From NCBI GenBank assembly GCA_047618295.1, contig JBLHKL010000022.1, positions 1-22,389 of the forward strand: a DNA stretch of 22,389 nucleotides. Reading direction: 5' to 3'. The DNA is from UBA7359 sp047618295 (GTDB taxonomy: Bacteria; Pseudomonadota; Gammaproteobacteria; Eutrophobiales; Eutrophobiaceae). Positions 7,125 through 13,676 of this stretch are shown piece after piece. The notes beneath the pieces are model-generated. The model had not been told where the DNA came from, did no database searches, and saw nothing but the letters and a program-made list of their open reading frames with translations. The stretch's first letter is position 1; each line of letters begins with the position of its first letter. A program made the position numbers and the translations under genes.

Positions 7125-8477
7125 ATGAGTAATTACGACTACGACTTATTTGTAATCGGTGCTGGTTCCGGCGGCGTGCGTGCGGCTCGCATGTCGGCAT
7201 CCTATGGTGCAAGAGTAGGTATAGCAGAAGACCGCTATCTTGGTGGAACCTGCGTCAATGTAGGTTGTGTGCCTAAAAAACTCTTTGTTTATGCCTCTCA
7301 TGTATCAGAAGAGATACACAATGCCAAAGGCTTTGGTTGGGATATTGATCACACTGCATTCGATTGGTCAAAGTTGTTAAAGAATAAAAATACCGAAATA
7401 CAAAGGTTAAACGGCGTTTATAAAAATCTGCTCGACAATACTGGTGTCGAAACTATAAACGGAAGAGCAACGATAGTAGACGCACATACTGTTGAGATAG
7501 AAGGAACACACTACACAGCAAAGAAGCTATTAGTCGCCACTGGAGGCTGGCCAAGCATACCTGAAATTCCTGGTAAGGAACATGTCATTTCATCAAACGA
7601 AGCCTTCTTTCTTGAATCACTCCCAGAAAAGATCATTATTGTTGGTGGCGGTTATATCGCTGTAGAGTTCGCTGGTATTTTCAATGGTTTAGGAGTGAAT
7701 ACAACTCTGCTTTATCGCGGCCCCCTATTCTTACGCGGTTTTGACCAAGACCTACGCACGACGCTTGCAGAAGAAATGCAGAAGAAAGGCATTAATATTA
7801 AATTCAATTCAAATATAAGCCATATTGATAAATCAGGTAATCGATTAATTGCCACTCTTGAAGATGATACTCAACTTGAAGCAGGACAGATCATGTATGC
7901 GACAGGTCGTAAACCTATGACAGAAAATCTAGGTTTAGAAAAAGCCGGCATAGAACTGAATGAAAAAAATGCCATCAAGGTCAATGATGATTATCAAACC
8001 AATGTGCCTTCAATCTATGCCATAGGCGATGTTACTGATCGCGTTAATCTGACACCTGTCGCATTAGCTGAAGGCATGGTATTGGCCAAACGATTCTTTG
8101 CCAATGAACAAAAGACTGTTGATTATTCTGATATCCCTACCTGTGTTTTTAGTCAACCAAACCTTGGCACCGTTGGATTGACTGAAGAACAAGCAAGAGA
8201 AAAGTTTAGTGATATTGATATCTACAAATCAAAATTCACGCCTATGAAATACTCTCTATCAGATAACGATGAAAAAACAGTGATGAAGATGATTGTCGAC
8301 AAGGCAACTGATCGTGTTGTTGGCGTGCATATGCTCGGGCCAGATGCGGGTGAGATTATTCAAGGCATTGGTGTTGCCATGAAAGCAGGTGCAAGCAAGC
8401 AAGATTTTGATTCCACAATAGGCATACACCCAACAGCGGCTGAAGAGTTCGTTACTATGCGGGAGCCAACAGTCTAA
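7125..8477 (+). CDS. gor: Glutathione-disulfide reductase
   Basis: Homodimeric cytoplasmic flavoenzyme that reduces GSSG to GSH with NADPH, 450 residues as usual. An FAD-binding GAGSGG lies at 12-17. The redox-active disulfide is Cys43/Cys48 in GGTCVNVGCVPKK, with the Pro-Lys-Lys typical of Gor rather than E3. The NADPH fold GGGYIAVEFAG lies at about 174-184, with Arg198 and Arg204 (YRGPLFLRGF) at the positions that confer NADPH preference in E. coli Gor. The C-terminal HPTAAEE supplies the His/Glu pair (about His435, Glu440) acting across the dimer. It is divergent from the YfcG-like gene and probably monocistronic, because a 246-bp structured spacer follows. Confidence 0.95.
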   Translation: MSNYDYDLFVIGAGSGGVRAARMSASYGARVGIAEDRYLGGTCVNVGCVPKKLFVYASHVSEEIHNAKGFGWDIDHTAFDWSKLLKNKNTEIQRLNGVYKNLLDNTGVETINGRATIVDAHTVEIEGTHYTAKKLLVATGGWPSIPEIPGKEHVISSNEAFFLESLPEKIIIVGGGYIAVEFAGIFNGLGVNTTLLYRGPLFLRGFDQDLRTTLAEEMQKKGINIKFNSNISHIDKSGNRLIATLEDDTQLEAGQIMYATGRKPMTENLGLEKAGIELNEKNAIKVNDDYQTNVPSIYAIGDVTDRVNLTPVALAEGMVLAKRFFANEQKTVDYSDIPTCVFSQPNLGTVGLTEEQAREKFSDIDIYKSKFTPMKYSLSDNDEKTVMKMIVDKATDRVVGVHMLGPDAGEIIQGIGVAMKAGASKQDFDSTIGIHPTAAEEFVTMREPTV

Positions 8478-8508
8478 TAGGAGTTCCCTTATTACTACAG
8501 TTAAAGAA

Positions 8509-8604
8509 GCCGAGAGAACGTAGTTCCTCCTCAGGGTACTGCTAACAACATATAGCAATAAACTACGAACCTCGGCAAAGGAGATAGGCATATAGGGTTA
8601 GTAC
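8509..8604 (+). other. Self-complementary leader / candidate structured RNA
   Basis: GCCGAG (8509-8514) plus CGTAGTT (8519-8525) pair with AACTACG (8561-8567) plus CTCGGC (8571-8576), giving a two-part 13-bp stem with a small internal loop. Inside it, TGCTA (8540-8544) pairs with TAGCA (8553-8557). A competing pairing exists: GTAC (8536-8539) and TAAC (8543-8546) can instead pair with GTTA (8597-8600) and GTAC (8601-8604), which would break the inner hairpin. It lies between gor and the DUF2452-type gene, 120-215 nt before the latter's start. It could be a cis-regulatory leader, an sRNA, or a degenerate intergenic repeat; I recognise no known riboswitch consensus. Confidence 0.4.
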
Positions 8605-8636
8605 CTCCGGTAAGTTAAATTACTCAATAATCTTTC

Positions 8637-8653
8637 ACAATTAATTTAATTGT
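8637..8653. repeat. 17-bp AT palindrome
   Basis: ACAATTAATTTAATTGT is a perfect 8-1-8 palindrome about 70 bp upstream of the DUF2452-type gene. An all-AT-rich arm makes a weak RNA hairpin, so an operator or a chance event is more likely than a terminator. Confidence 0.3.
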
Positions 8654-8680
8654 CTTATACAAGGAATATTATTTTTTGAG

Positions 8681-8702
8681 TACATTCGTTAACACCAATG
8701 TA
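8681..8702. promoter_or_regulatory. Inverted repeat in the likely promoter of the DUF2452-type gene
   Basis: TACATT (8681-8686) and AATGTA (8697-8702) flank 10 bp, about 20-40 bp before the ATG at 8724. A poor sigma-70 pair (TTGAGT at 8676, TGTAAA at 8699, 17-bp spacing) would be covered by this repeat, so a repressor site is conceivable. Evidence is weak. Confidence 0.22.
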
Positions 8703-8723
8703 AACCTTTAGTATTGCCAGCTG

Positions 8724-9290
8724 ATGAAACAGAAAAAACCAAATCCTCAGGGGAAAGGCGTGTCGACTGTCCTAGACGCGCTCGTAGATAGTCAGATCAA
8801 AACTTCGTTACCACCAAAGAATATTGATCAGGTTTCCAGTGAATTATTTACCTCATTATTTGTACTCAATACGAATTTTGAATTTCGACCGATTGCGGGA
8901 AATAGTTATTGGTTATACCACACAAGAGATAAGTTCAAACTATTCAGCACAGCTCCAAATGATTGGGCCTGCGGTCAGCCTGGGATATTCATTGGTGAAT
9001 GTATCTTACAAAATGATGTAACCTGGACTGTCCAACTTAATCAAGAAGTCTCGCAACAAGAATGGTTCATTAGTCACATGGAAGAACAAAAAAACTATCT
9101 CCAGGAATCGCTAGAAAATTCGACATCGCTAGAAGAAGCCATGCCTTACTATGTCAAACAATTATCATACTATAGCCGACTATTAGCATACGGTTTGGGC
9201 TCATCTTTAAACACATCTATGAAAAAGTCAGGGATTAATGCACTTCAGTATGAGCAAGCGAAAATACTGTTAAGCTTCGATGCAAAATAA
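8724..9290 (+). CDS. DUF2452-type conserved protein of unknown function
   Basis: The product has 188 residues and is probably cytoplasmic, with no signal peptide or membrane helix. The N-terminal NPQGKGVSTVLDAL motif and the middle segment with SYWLYHTRDKFKLFSTAPNDW and FIGECILQNDVTWTV match my recollection of the DUF2452 family, whose function is unknown. The segment reading WYLY/RDKFKLSLI-like followed by 'P..W....FIGEC.L..D..W' is the family core. The C-terminus is helical (about 105-188). The gene stands alone, with a structured leader upstream and a hairpin starting directly after its stop. There is no strong Shine-Dalgarno before the ATG. Confidence 0.7.
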   Translation: MKQKKPNPQGKGVSTVLDALVDSQIKTSLPPKNIDQVSSELFTSLFVLNTNFEFRPIAGNSYWLYHTRDKFKLFSTAPNDWACGQPGIFIGECILQNDVTWTVQLNQEVSQQEWFISHMEEQKNYLQESLENSTSLEEAMPYYVKQLSYYSRLLAYGLGSSLNTSMKKSGINALQYEQAKILLSFDAK

Positions 9291-9311
9291 CCTGAGTAAA
9301 ACATACTCAGG
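9291..9311. terminator. Hairpin immediately after the DUF2452-type gene
   Basis: CCTGAGTA (9291-9298) and TACTCAGG (9304-9311) form a perfect 8-bp stem with a 5-nt loop, starting at the base after the stop codon. The plus strand has no T-run after it (CAAACATC), so it is not a canonical intrinsic terminator. It may protect the mRNA 3' end or assist factor-dependent termination. Confidence 0.45.
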
Positions 9312-9493
9312 CAAACATCATATTGATCAGCTATCAATAGAGCCCGACAATTACTGAAATTTTCATTAAATTGTATCTGCGTATTTAAAAAATAATTATT
9401 GTTATCGTTTTATTTGTTATTTTTCTCTTGAGTCTCAATAACTTTTTTAATAATAAGATAAAGACATAACACCTCAAGACTCCAGCCAACTAT

Positions 9494-9619
9494 TCACATA
9501 CTCTCGAGAAGATAGTCGAACATTTCTGGGTTTTCGTAGTTAATGGAATCGTATACGACACTAAATCCAGACAGACTATTAAAACAGGCGCCGGTGAATC
9601 CTATCCACAAAACTCCCAT
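9494..9619 (-). CDS. Possible 41-aa micro-ORF (second of an overlapping pair)
   Basis: ATG at 9619, stop TGA at 9494-9496. The product begins MGVLWIGFTGACFNSLSGF, continues with SVVYDSINYENPEMFDYL and ends LESM: a hydrophobic, glycine-rich N-terminal half followed by an acidic, folded-looking tail. It overlaps the end of the upstream micro-ORF by 19 bp in another frame. Together they would read as one membrane-plus-tail protein if a frameshift lay near 9601-9619. So this may be a coupled second cistron, the 3' half of a frameshifted pseudogene, or chance. No homolog is recognised. Confidence 0.3.
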   Translation of the reverse strand: MGVLWIGFTGACFNSLSGFSVVYDSINYENPEMFDYLLESM

Positions 9620-9708
9620 TCCAATTTAAAATATCCAACAGCATAAATAACGGCAGCAATGACTGGAATAATAATTGACGTTATAGAATAAAATGATTCA
9701 GAAAACAT
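9601..9708 (-). CDS. Possible 35-aa single-helix membrane micro-ORF
   Basis: ATG at 9708 with AGGGG 8 nt upstream on the minus strand, a good ribosome-binding site for this window. The product is MFSESFYS followed by the hydrophobic stretch ITSIIIPVIAAVIYAVGYF (about residues 9-27), then KLEWEFCG and a TAG stop. It is a plausible single-span membrane peptide. It lies 51 bp downstream of the small zinc-ribbon gene (same strand), with a palindrome between them. It may instead be the 5' half of a gene broken by a frameshift near 9605. Confidence 0.35.
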   Translation of the reverse strand: MFSESFYSITSIIIPVIAAVIYAVGYFKLEWEFCG

Positions 9709-9726
9709 GCCCTGTGCCCCTATCTT

Positions 9727-9766
9727 AAAATAATATAAATGGGATACATCCCTCTAATATTATTTT
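9727..9766. terminator. 40-bp interrupted palindrome at the end of the zinc-ribbon gene
   Basis: AAAATAATAT (9727-9736) pairs with ATATTATTTT (9757-9766), and inside it GGGAT (9741-9745) pairs with ATCCC (9748-9752) around a 2-nt loop, with a 4x4 internal loop between the two stems. It overlaps the stop codon (9760-9762) of the minus-strand gene. On the minus strand the 3' arm ends in TTATTTT, terminator-like; on the plus strand it ends in TTTTT as well, so it could act in both directions. Confidence 0.45.
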
Positions 9767-10083
9767 TCAATTAAAATACCTTTCATATAGACGCTATTGC
9801 ATTTTTCGCATTGATATTTTGCAGGTCTGCACTGGAGCGAAAAATCTTCTGTCAGTTCTTGGGCGTCACAGAGCGGGCAAGGGGCTTCTATTTTTTTATA
9901 CACTAATTCAATTAATTTCAAACTTAAGAAATAGGAGGTAAGTAACGCCCCCATCACCCCAAATAAAGAAAAGAAATAAATGCCAACACCTAAGCCGACT
10001 ATTATCGAGAACATATAAGACAAAAACATATATCGCATTCTACGATTTTGAGCCAATTCCAAGTTCTGAAAATAACGCGTCAT
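9760..10083 (-). CDS. Small membrane protein with C-terminal zinc ribbon
   Basis: Family not recognised. Of 107 residues: a basic N-terminus (1-17), a hydrophobic hairpin at about 18-62 (two helices, FLSYMFSIIVGLGVGIYFF and a second from GVMGALLTSYF to LIELVY), then a cytoplasmic-looking zinc ribbon with CPLC at 69-72 and CEKC at 92-95; an extra Cys is at 85. Such membrane-anchored zinc ribbons occur in many small bacterial proteins without known function. It follows darP by 17 bp on the same strand, so it is probably co-transcribed. There is no clear Shine-Dalgarno; the leader is an AT palindrome. Confidence 0.72.
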   Translation of the reverse strand: MTRYFQNLELAQNRRMRYMFLSYMFSIIVGLGVGIYFFSLFGVMGALLTSYFLSLKLIELVYKKIEAPCPLCDAQELTEDFSLQCRPAKYQCEKCNSVYMKGILIEK

Positions 10084-10102
10084 AAAATTAATATTTAATT
10101 TT
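10084..10102. repeat. AT-only palindrome between darP and the zinc-ribbon gene
   Basis: AAAATTAATATTTAATTTT is a perfect 8-3-8 palindrome occupying almost all of the darP-to-next-gene spacer and touching both the darP stop and the next ATG. Pairing would be weak in RNA, but it occupies the ribosome-binding region of the downstream gene. Confidence 0.3.
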
Positions 10103-10607
10103 AAACAGTCTTACTACTCTGCTGTAACTCAGATAAGTATTTAAACAATAACCTGGCTGATTTAGGTGGCTTATCCAGTTTCTGTTCTTTTTTTGCATTT
10201 CGAATCAGTTGTCCAACATATTGCCGTTCAAATTCATCAAACTTTAATGCCAGTTCATCTAACAAGGGTTGATCATTCTGTAAGAGTCGGTCTCTCCATT
10301 CTTCAAGTGCATGAAAAGCATTTACATCATCTTTATGCGGCTGTCGTGATTTATCCAATGCTTTGCGAATTGATGCTTCATCTTCATTCGGCATTAAATT
10401 GCCGATGAACTTAAACTGACGGCTTAACGCACCATGCTTCATGCTTTTTGCTGCAAGGATGGCTTCCCTGAGTTTATCTGAAACGGGAATATCCAAAAGT
10501 TTTTTGTCCGGCAATTCAACAAGTTGTTTTCCTAGCACCTGTAATTCCTGCAACTCACGTTTAATTTGTGATTTACTCTTCGGTAGTTCATCAAACTCTT
10601 GTTCCAT
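10101..10607 (-). CDS. darP: DarP (YjgA), 50S ribosomal subunit assembly factor
   Basis: Cytoplasmic helical protein of the DarP/YjgA (formerly DUF615) family, associated with late pre-50S particles. Its 168 residues are near the family norm. Recognisable features: the N-terminal SKSQIKRELQELQVLGKQLV (11-30), the central GALSRQFKFIGNLM (59-72), the HALEEWRDRLL segment near 99-109, and the C-terminal RQYVGQLIRNAKKEQKLDKPPKSARLLFKYL (about 128-158). The gene begins 21 bp after the stop of the GST gene, with AAAGAGA before the ATG, so it looks like the second cistron of that unit. In other genomes darP is often beside tldD/pmbA; that partner is absent here. Confidence 0.92.
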   Translation of the reverse strand: MEQEFDELPKSKSQIKRELQELQVLGKQLVELPDKKLLDIPVSDKLREAILAAKSMKHGALSRQFKFIGNLMPNEDEASIRKALDKSRQPHKDDVNAFHALEEWRDRLLQNDQPLLDELALKFDEFERQYVGQLIRNAKKEQKLDKPPKSARLLFKYLSELQQSSKTV

Positions 10608-10628
10608 TTTATTCTCTTTAATTTCTGC

Positions 10629-11297
10629 TTATCCTATTGCGGAGCCATCGGGCATATGCGTCGCTTTACTTTTTTGTACACTCTCTCGTTCCTGTAATGC
10701 ATCGTACCAGCGCTTTACATGAGGCGCGCTCTCAGGGATCTGCATTTCCATTGCATGCCCCATGTCTACAACGCATATCGTCGTAATATCAGCTACTGAA
10801 AAATGATCACCTGCTACAAACTTGTTTTCTGCCAGTTGATCATTAAATTTTTTATGGAAATTTGCGACGCGTTTTTTGCCACGGTCAATTAAATCAGGAA
10901 TTTGAGGAATTGGCTCTCTATAGCCTGGCAGCCCTCTATCAACTAAAGCAGGATGCGAATTACGTAAAATTTCCCCATGAGCGACCATACCTCCATCATA
11001 AGCACGGCGTTCCCACGCGCTGATCATAGCCTTTTCTAAAGCAGTCGTACCCATTAAAGGCGGCTCTGGATGAAGTGTTTCAAAGTAATGCCAAATTGCC
11101 AAGCCCTCACCGAGTTGTGTACCGTCATCCAGTTCCAACATTGGCACCATTTCATGAATATACTGATCACGAAACCCTTCTTTCAGAATAATATCAGGCG
11201 TTATGCATTCCTCTCGTTCAACTTCAATACCCTTTTCGATAAGATACATCCTCACTCGTCGGCAATTCGGCGCAAAGTCCCATTCGTAAAGTTTCAT
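10629..11297 (-). CDS. Glutathione S-transferase family protein
   Basis: Of 222 residues: an N-terminal thioredoxin-like GST domain (1-80) and a helical C-terminal domain (about 95-205). Visible motifs: APNCRRVRMYL at 9-19 (Cys12 at the usual catalytic position), the cis-proline MVPMLEL at 50-56, and GEGLAIWHYFE at 63-73. In the last, the usual Glu-Ser that binds glutathione reads Glu64-Gly65, so glutathione contacts may be altered. The C-terminal domain contains FVAGDHFSVADITTICVVD, the common N-capping box. The start is well supported by AGGAG 6 nt before the ATG. It is the first gene of a minus-strand unit with darP. Substrate unknown. Confidence 0.88.
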   Translation of the reverse strand: MKLYEWDFAPNCRRVRMYLIEKGIEVEREECITPDIILKEGFRDQYIHEMVPMLELDDGTQLGEGLAIWHYFETLHPEPPLMGTTALEKAMISAWERRAYDGGMVAHGEILRNSHPALVDRGLPGYREPIPQIPDLIDRGKKRVANFHKKFNDQLAENKFVAGDHFSVADITTICVVDMGHAMEMQIPESAPHVKRWYDALQERESVQKSKATHMPDGSAIG

Positions 11298-11342
11298 AAT
11301 GAACTCCTATGTATGCTCTATTAATCGCCTAGATCAAATTAC

Positions 11343-11373
11343 TCAAAAATGACTATTCTCCAGACTAGTCATT
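11343..11373 (-). terminator. Rho-independent terminator of the exported Sel1 gene
   Basis: On the minus strand, AATGACTA pairs with TAGTCATT (8 bp perfect, plus-strand positions 11366-11373 and 11348-11355) around a 10-nt loop. The 3' arm runs into a stretch of five T (ATTTTTGAG). The 5' arm includes the last codons and stop of the Sel1 gene. It separates that gene from the GST-darP unit. Confidence 0.5.
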
Positions 11374-12168
11374 CTTAGAAAAATCGTCAATCCATTCTTC
11401 TGCCAATTTTTGCGCAAGCTCTATTTCAGGTGCCATCATCTTCTTCTCAATTTTATCTCTTTGATTGGCAGAACGACTAAATCCATTTTTTGATGAAATG
11501 TTAAACCATTTATGCGATTCAATAACGTCTTTCACAACACCTTCGCCTTTGTAGTGCATGACGCCAATATTATATTGTGCCTTTGCATTACCCTGCTCTG
11601 CTGATATCTTATACCAATAAAAGGCTTGTCCATGATTTTGCGTTACACCCTGCCCAGTGAGATACATAAAAGCAATATTAACCTGTGCATCGGCATCTCC
11701 TTGCTCTGCTGCTTTTTCAAACCAGTAAGCAGCTTGTTGATAATCTTGTAGAACGCCACGTTCTTTTTTATACATAAACCCAAGGTTAAATTCAGCTTCA
11801 ACATCGCCCTGCTCAGCTGCTTTTTTATACCAGCTAAATGCCTTCGCATAATCTTGTGAGACACCATGCCCCTGCACATACATTGCGGCAAGTGTAGTTT
11901 GTGCGGCGACAAGTCCTTGTTCAGCTAATACTTCGTACATGTTGAATGATTTTTGATAATCCTGAGGCGTGCCTATCCCATTGTAATGCATATAAGCGAT
12001 ATTATTCTTTGCAACTACATTCCCTTGTCCTGCTAATTTCTCGTACAAGACAAATGCGGTTACAACATCGTTACGGTCATAGGCATCCTTGGCATCTGAC
12101 AACTCTCCAGAAAAAGTGGCCAATGAATAAATTAGTAACAATAAAAGCAGTATACATTTTGAAAACAT
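11365..12168 (-). CDS. Exported Sel1-repeat protein
   Basis: Of 267 residues: a signal peptide at about 1-20 (MFSKCILLLLLLIYSLATFS, cleavage before Gly/Glu), then an array of about five 36-residue Sel1 repeats at roughly 53-232, each with the A-x-N-x-G/A-x-MY-x-x-G-x-GV-x-QD pattern and AEQGD/N turns. A charged helical C-terminus (about 235-267) follows. The repeats form a superhelical surface for protein binding, here in the periplasm or outer membrane. It is the last gene of a run of three exported minus-strand proteins. There is no strong Shine-Dalgarno. The partner and role are unknown; the fold assignment is firm. Confidence 0.88.
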   Translation of the reverse strand: MFSKCILLLLLLIYSLATFSGELSDAKDAYDRNDVVTAFVLYEKLAGQGNVVAKNNIAYMHYNGIGTPQDYQKSFNMYEVLAEQGLVAAQTTLAAMYVQGHGVSQDYAKAFSWYKKAAEQGDVEAEFNLGFMYKKERGVLQDYQQAAYWFEKAAEQGDADAQVNIAFMYLTGQGVTQNHGQAFYWYKISAEQGNAKAQYNIGVMHYKGEGVVKDVIESHKWFNISSKNGFSRSANQRDKIEKKMMAPEIELAQKLAEEWIDDFSKND

Positions 12169-12215
12169 GTGATTTATATTTCGGAATGAGTATTAAATTT
12201 CAATCTTTGTTAAAA

Positions 12216-12560
12216 TTATTGTTTTTCAATTTTACACTGTTCAATAAATACATTGTATTCGTGAATAATTTTATTAGCTAAATTTTTTCTTAATTTACAC
12301 TGCACTAATTCTTTTGAGCGATAGCCAAAATCTATTCTTGCTCTATCGCAACCAAAGTTTTCCTTAGTCGCATGCAAAACCCTTTTTAAATCGCTCGGGC
12401 ATACCCCAGAACTCTTAACAGAATCTAATTTATATACTTTTTCTAGCATAAAACCATCTGATTTATTTGCTATGGTAGTTGGGCTAATCAATAAAGCATG
12501 TACTAAAAAAATTACTTTAATCGTAGACGACTTTTGCACGAATATCATATTGAATACCAC
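12216..12560 (-). CDS. Hypothetical exported four-cysteine protein
   Basis: No family recognised. The frame opens with GTG at 12560 (114 residues), and an in-frame ATG at 12548 gives a shorter 110-residue form; neither has a strong Shine-Dalgarno. The N-terminus is basic, then has a hydrophobic stretch (KVIFLVHALLISPTTIA) ending in a plausible signal-peptidase site near AIA/NA, so export is likely. The mature part of about 80 residues has four Cys (VCPSD, FGCDR, VQCKL, EQCKI), compatible with two disulfides, and is basic. It sits 54 bp after the YHYH gene and 47 bp before the Sel1 gene, on the same strand. Confidence 0.6.
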   Translation of the reverse strand: MVFNMIFVQKSSTIKVIFLVHALLISPTTIANKSDGFMLEKVYKLDSVKSSGVCPSDLKRVLHATKENFGCDRARIDFGYRSKELVQCKLRKNLANKIIHEYNVFIEQCKIEKQ

Positions 12561-12614
12561 TCACATTCCATTCTATAAATAATACTAATTATCCATTTTA
12601 AAAGAATTATTATT

Positions 12615-13649
12615 TTAGGGAGCTCCCGCTGACCGCATCACTTTATGCAACTCTCGCTCACTAATACCCAGCTTCTTTGCAGCTGCAGAAAGATCTGGTG
12701 GGCCGCCGCTTCTATTACCTCTATCATTATTTCTGTCTCTTTGACTGCTGCGCATATCGCCTTCAGGCGCCGGGCGTCGTTCAAGCATTGAAGTATCCAC
12801 CTCGCCTTTAAAGCAACCCAGAGTATAAGGAAATTCATTATTAATGTGATAATGATATTCATTGATAGTCTTACCCAGTCTGTCTAAGGCTGAGCTCGTA
12901 TGTCCGTGACATTCATCTAATTCACTATTAGCAAGTACTTTTCCAGTTTCGCCACGCGAGCCATAGATACCAAAACCATCCAGCGCATAACCTATTAGAG
13001 GGGAATGTTCGTCCTCATTTCCCTGTTTAAAACAGGGTGAATTATGATGATAATGATATTGCCCTTGTCTTTGTGGATGCCCTTCACAGGCATCAAAGAT
13101 TTCATTAGCTACCGCATCACGTTTATCCGCATCAAGCGCGTTAAAAAAAACACCACCACTTAATGAGATACCAATAGTTCCCATTGGTAGGCATGTTGGT
13201 TTGGAAGCAATCTTCGGGGTTGAAGGAATCGCATAGCTGATATGCTGTGAGCTAATCGAATTTTGGTTACGATCATATTGATATGCTGTTGACCCAAATC
13301 CTATGGGGAAATCTCCAGTCTCATGACTAGGTAGACCATTACCCGTTATTGCAATGTTCGGAGTACTGTCATCAAATTTTATGTTTGAGCTCCATTTTTT
13401 ATTGCCTTTTACGAATGGCTTCTTCAAAAAATAGATGGTGCCTTTGCTATCAACCCATGGCCAGTTTAATGCGCCACCCATAGCGCTGAACTCGCAGGAA
13501 TAAATCATGTTTCTCCCGGGCTGATTCATCGAACGATTATCAATTGCCCCTGTACCTGCATCATATCCGAGTGCTTGCCATTGCTGATCAGCATACACTG
13601 ATAATGTCGAAACCAGTATTGCAATAGATAATATAATTCTAATATTCAT
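12615..13649 (-). CDS. YHYH-domain exported protein
   Basis: Of 344 residues: a signal peptide at 1-20 (cleavage after VYA), then the YHYH domain, named for its motif. YHYH occurs twice here (198-201, 265-268). It is accompanied by HPQRQGQYHYHHNSPCF, LIGYALDGFGIYG (218-230) and DECHGHT (245-251); Cys and His clusters suggest metal binding or disulfides, but no activity is established. The tail after 290 is low-complexity and charged (ERRPAPEGDMRSSQRDRN). It ends in a helical PPDLSAAAKKLGISERELHKVM module of the kind often seen at the end of such exported proteins. AAGGAT precedes the ATG at suitable spacing. It is the first gene of the three-gene exported set. Confidence 0.85.
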   Translation of the reverse strand: MNIRIILSIAILVSTLSVYADQQWQALGYDAGTGAIDNRSMNQPGRNMIYSCEFSAMGGALNWPWVDSKGTIYFLKKPFVKGNKKWSSNIKFDDSTPNIAITGNGLPSHETGDFPIGFGSTAYQYDRNQNSISSQHISYAIPSTPKIASKPTCLPMGTIGISLSGGVFFNALDADKRDAVANEIFDACEGHPQRQGQYHYHHNSPCFKQGNEDEHSPLIGYALDGFGIYGSRGETGKVLANSELDECHGHTSSALDRLGKTINEYHYHINNEFPYTLGCFKGEVDTSMLERRPAPEGDMRSSQRDRNNDRGNRSGGPPDLSAAAKKLGISERELHKVMRSAGAP

Positions 13650-13676
13650 ATTTAATCCTTATGAAAATTAATCAGC

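Larger units (their letters stand above)
9312..9759. other. Long spacer with hairpins and two micro-ORFs
   Basis: About 450 bp without a recognised gene. The left part (9312-9480) is very AT-rich, with a small TTGAG-T-CTCAA palindrome at 9429-9439 and no ORF I can support. The right part carries two overlapping small frames on the minus strand (9494-9708) and a 40-bp interrupted palindrome (9727-9766). Either part could be the remains of a decayed gene. Confidence 0.5.

Noticed and set aside
8259..8591. 110-aa minus-strand frame covering the end of gor and the structured leader
   Set aside because: It is a shadow of gor in another frame, and the leader part is explained by inverted repeats.
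12577..12616. AAATAATA/TATTATTT inverted repeat in the YHYH-to-four-Cys spacer
   Set aside because: All-AT arms with a 24-bp loop are expected by chance in such AT-rich DNA.
12618..12627. GGGAGCTCCC palindrome at the end of the YHYH gene as a terminator
   Set aside because: A palindrome without a loop cannot form a stable hairpin, it lies within coding sequence, and no T-run follows.
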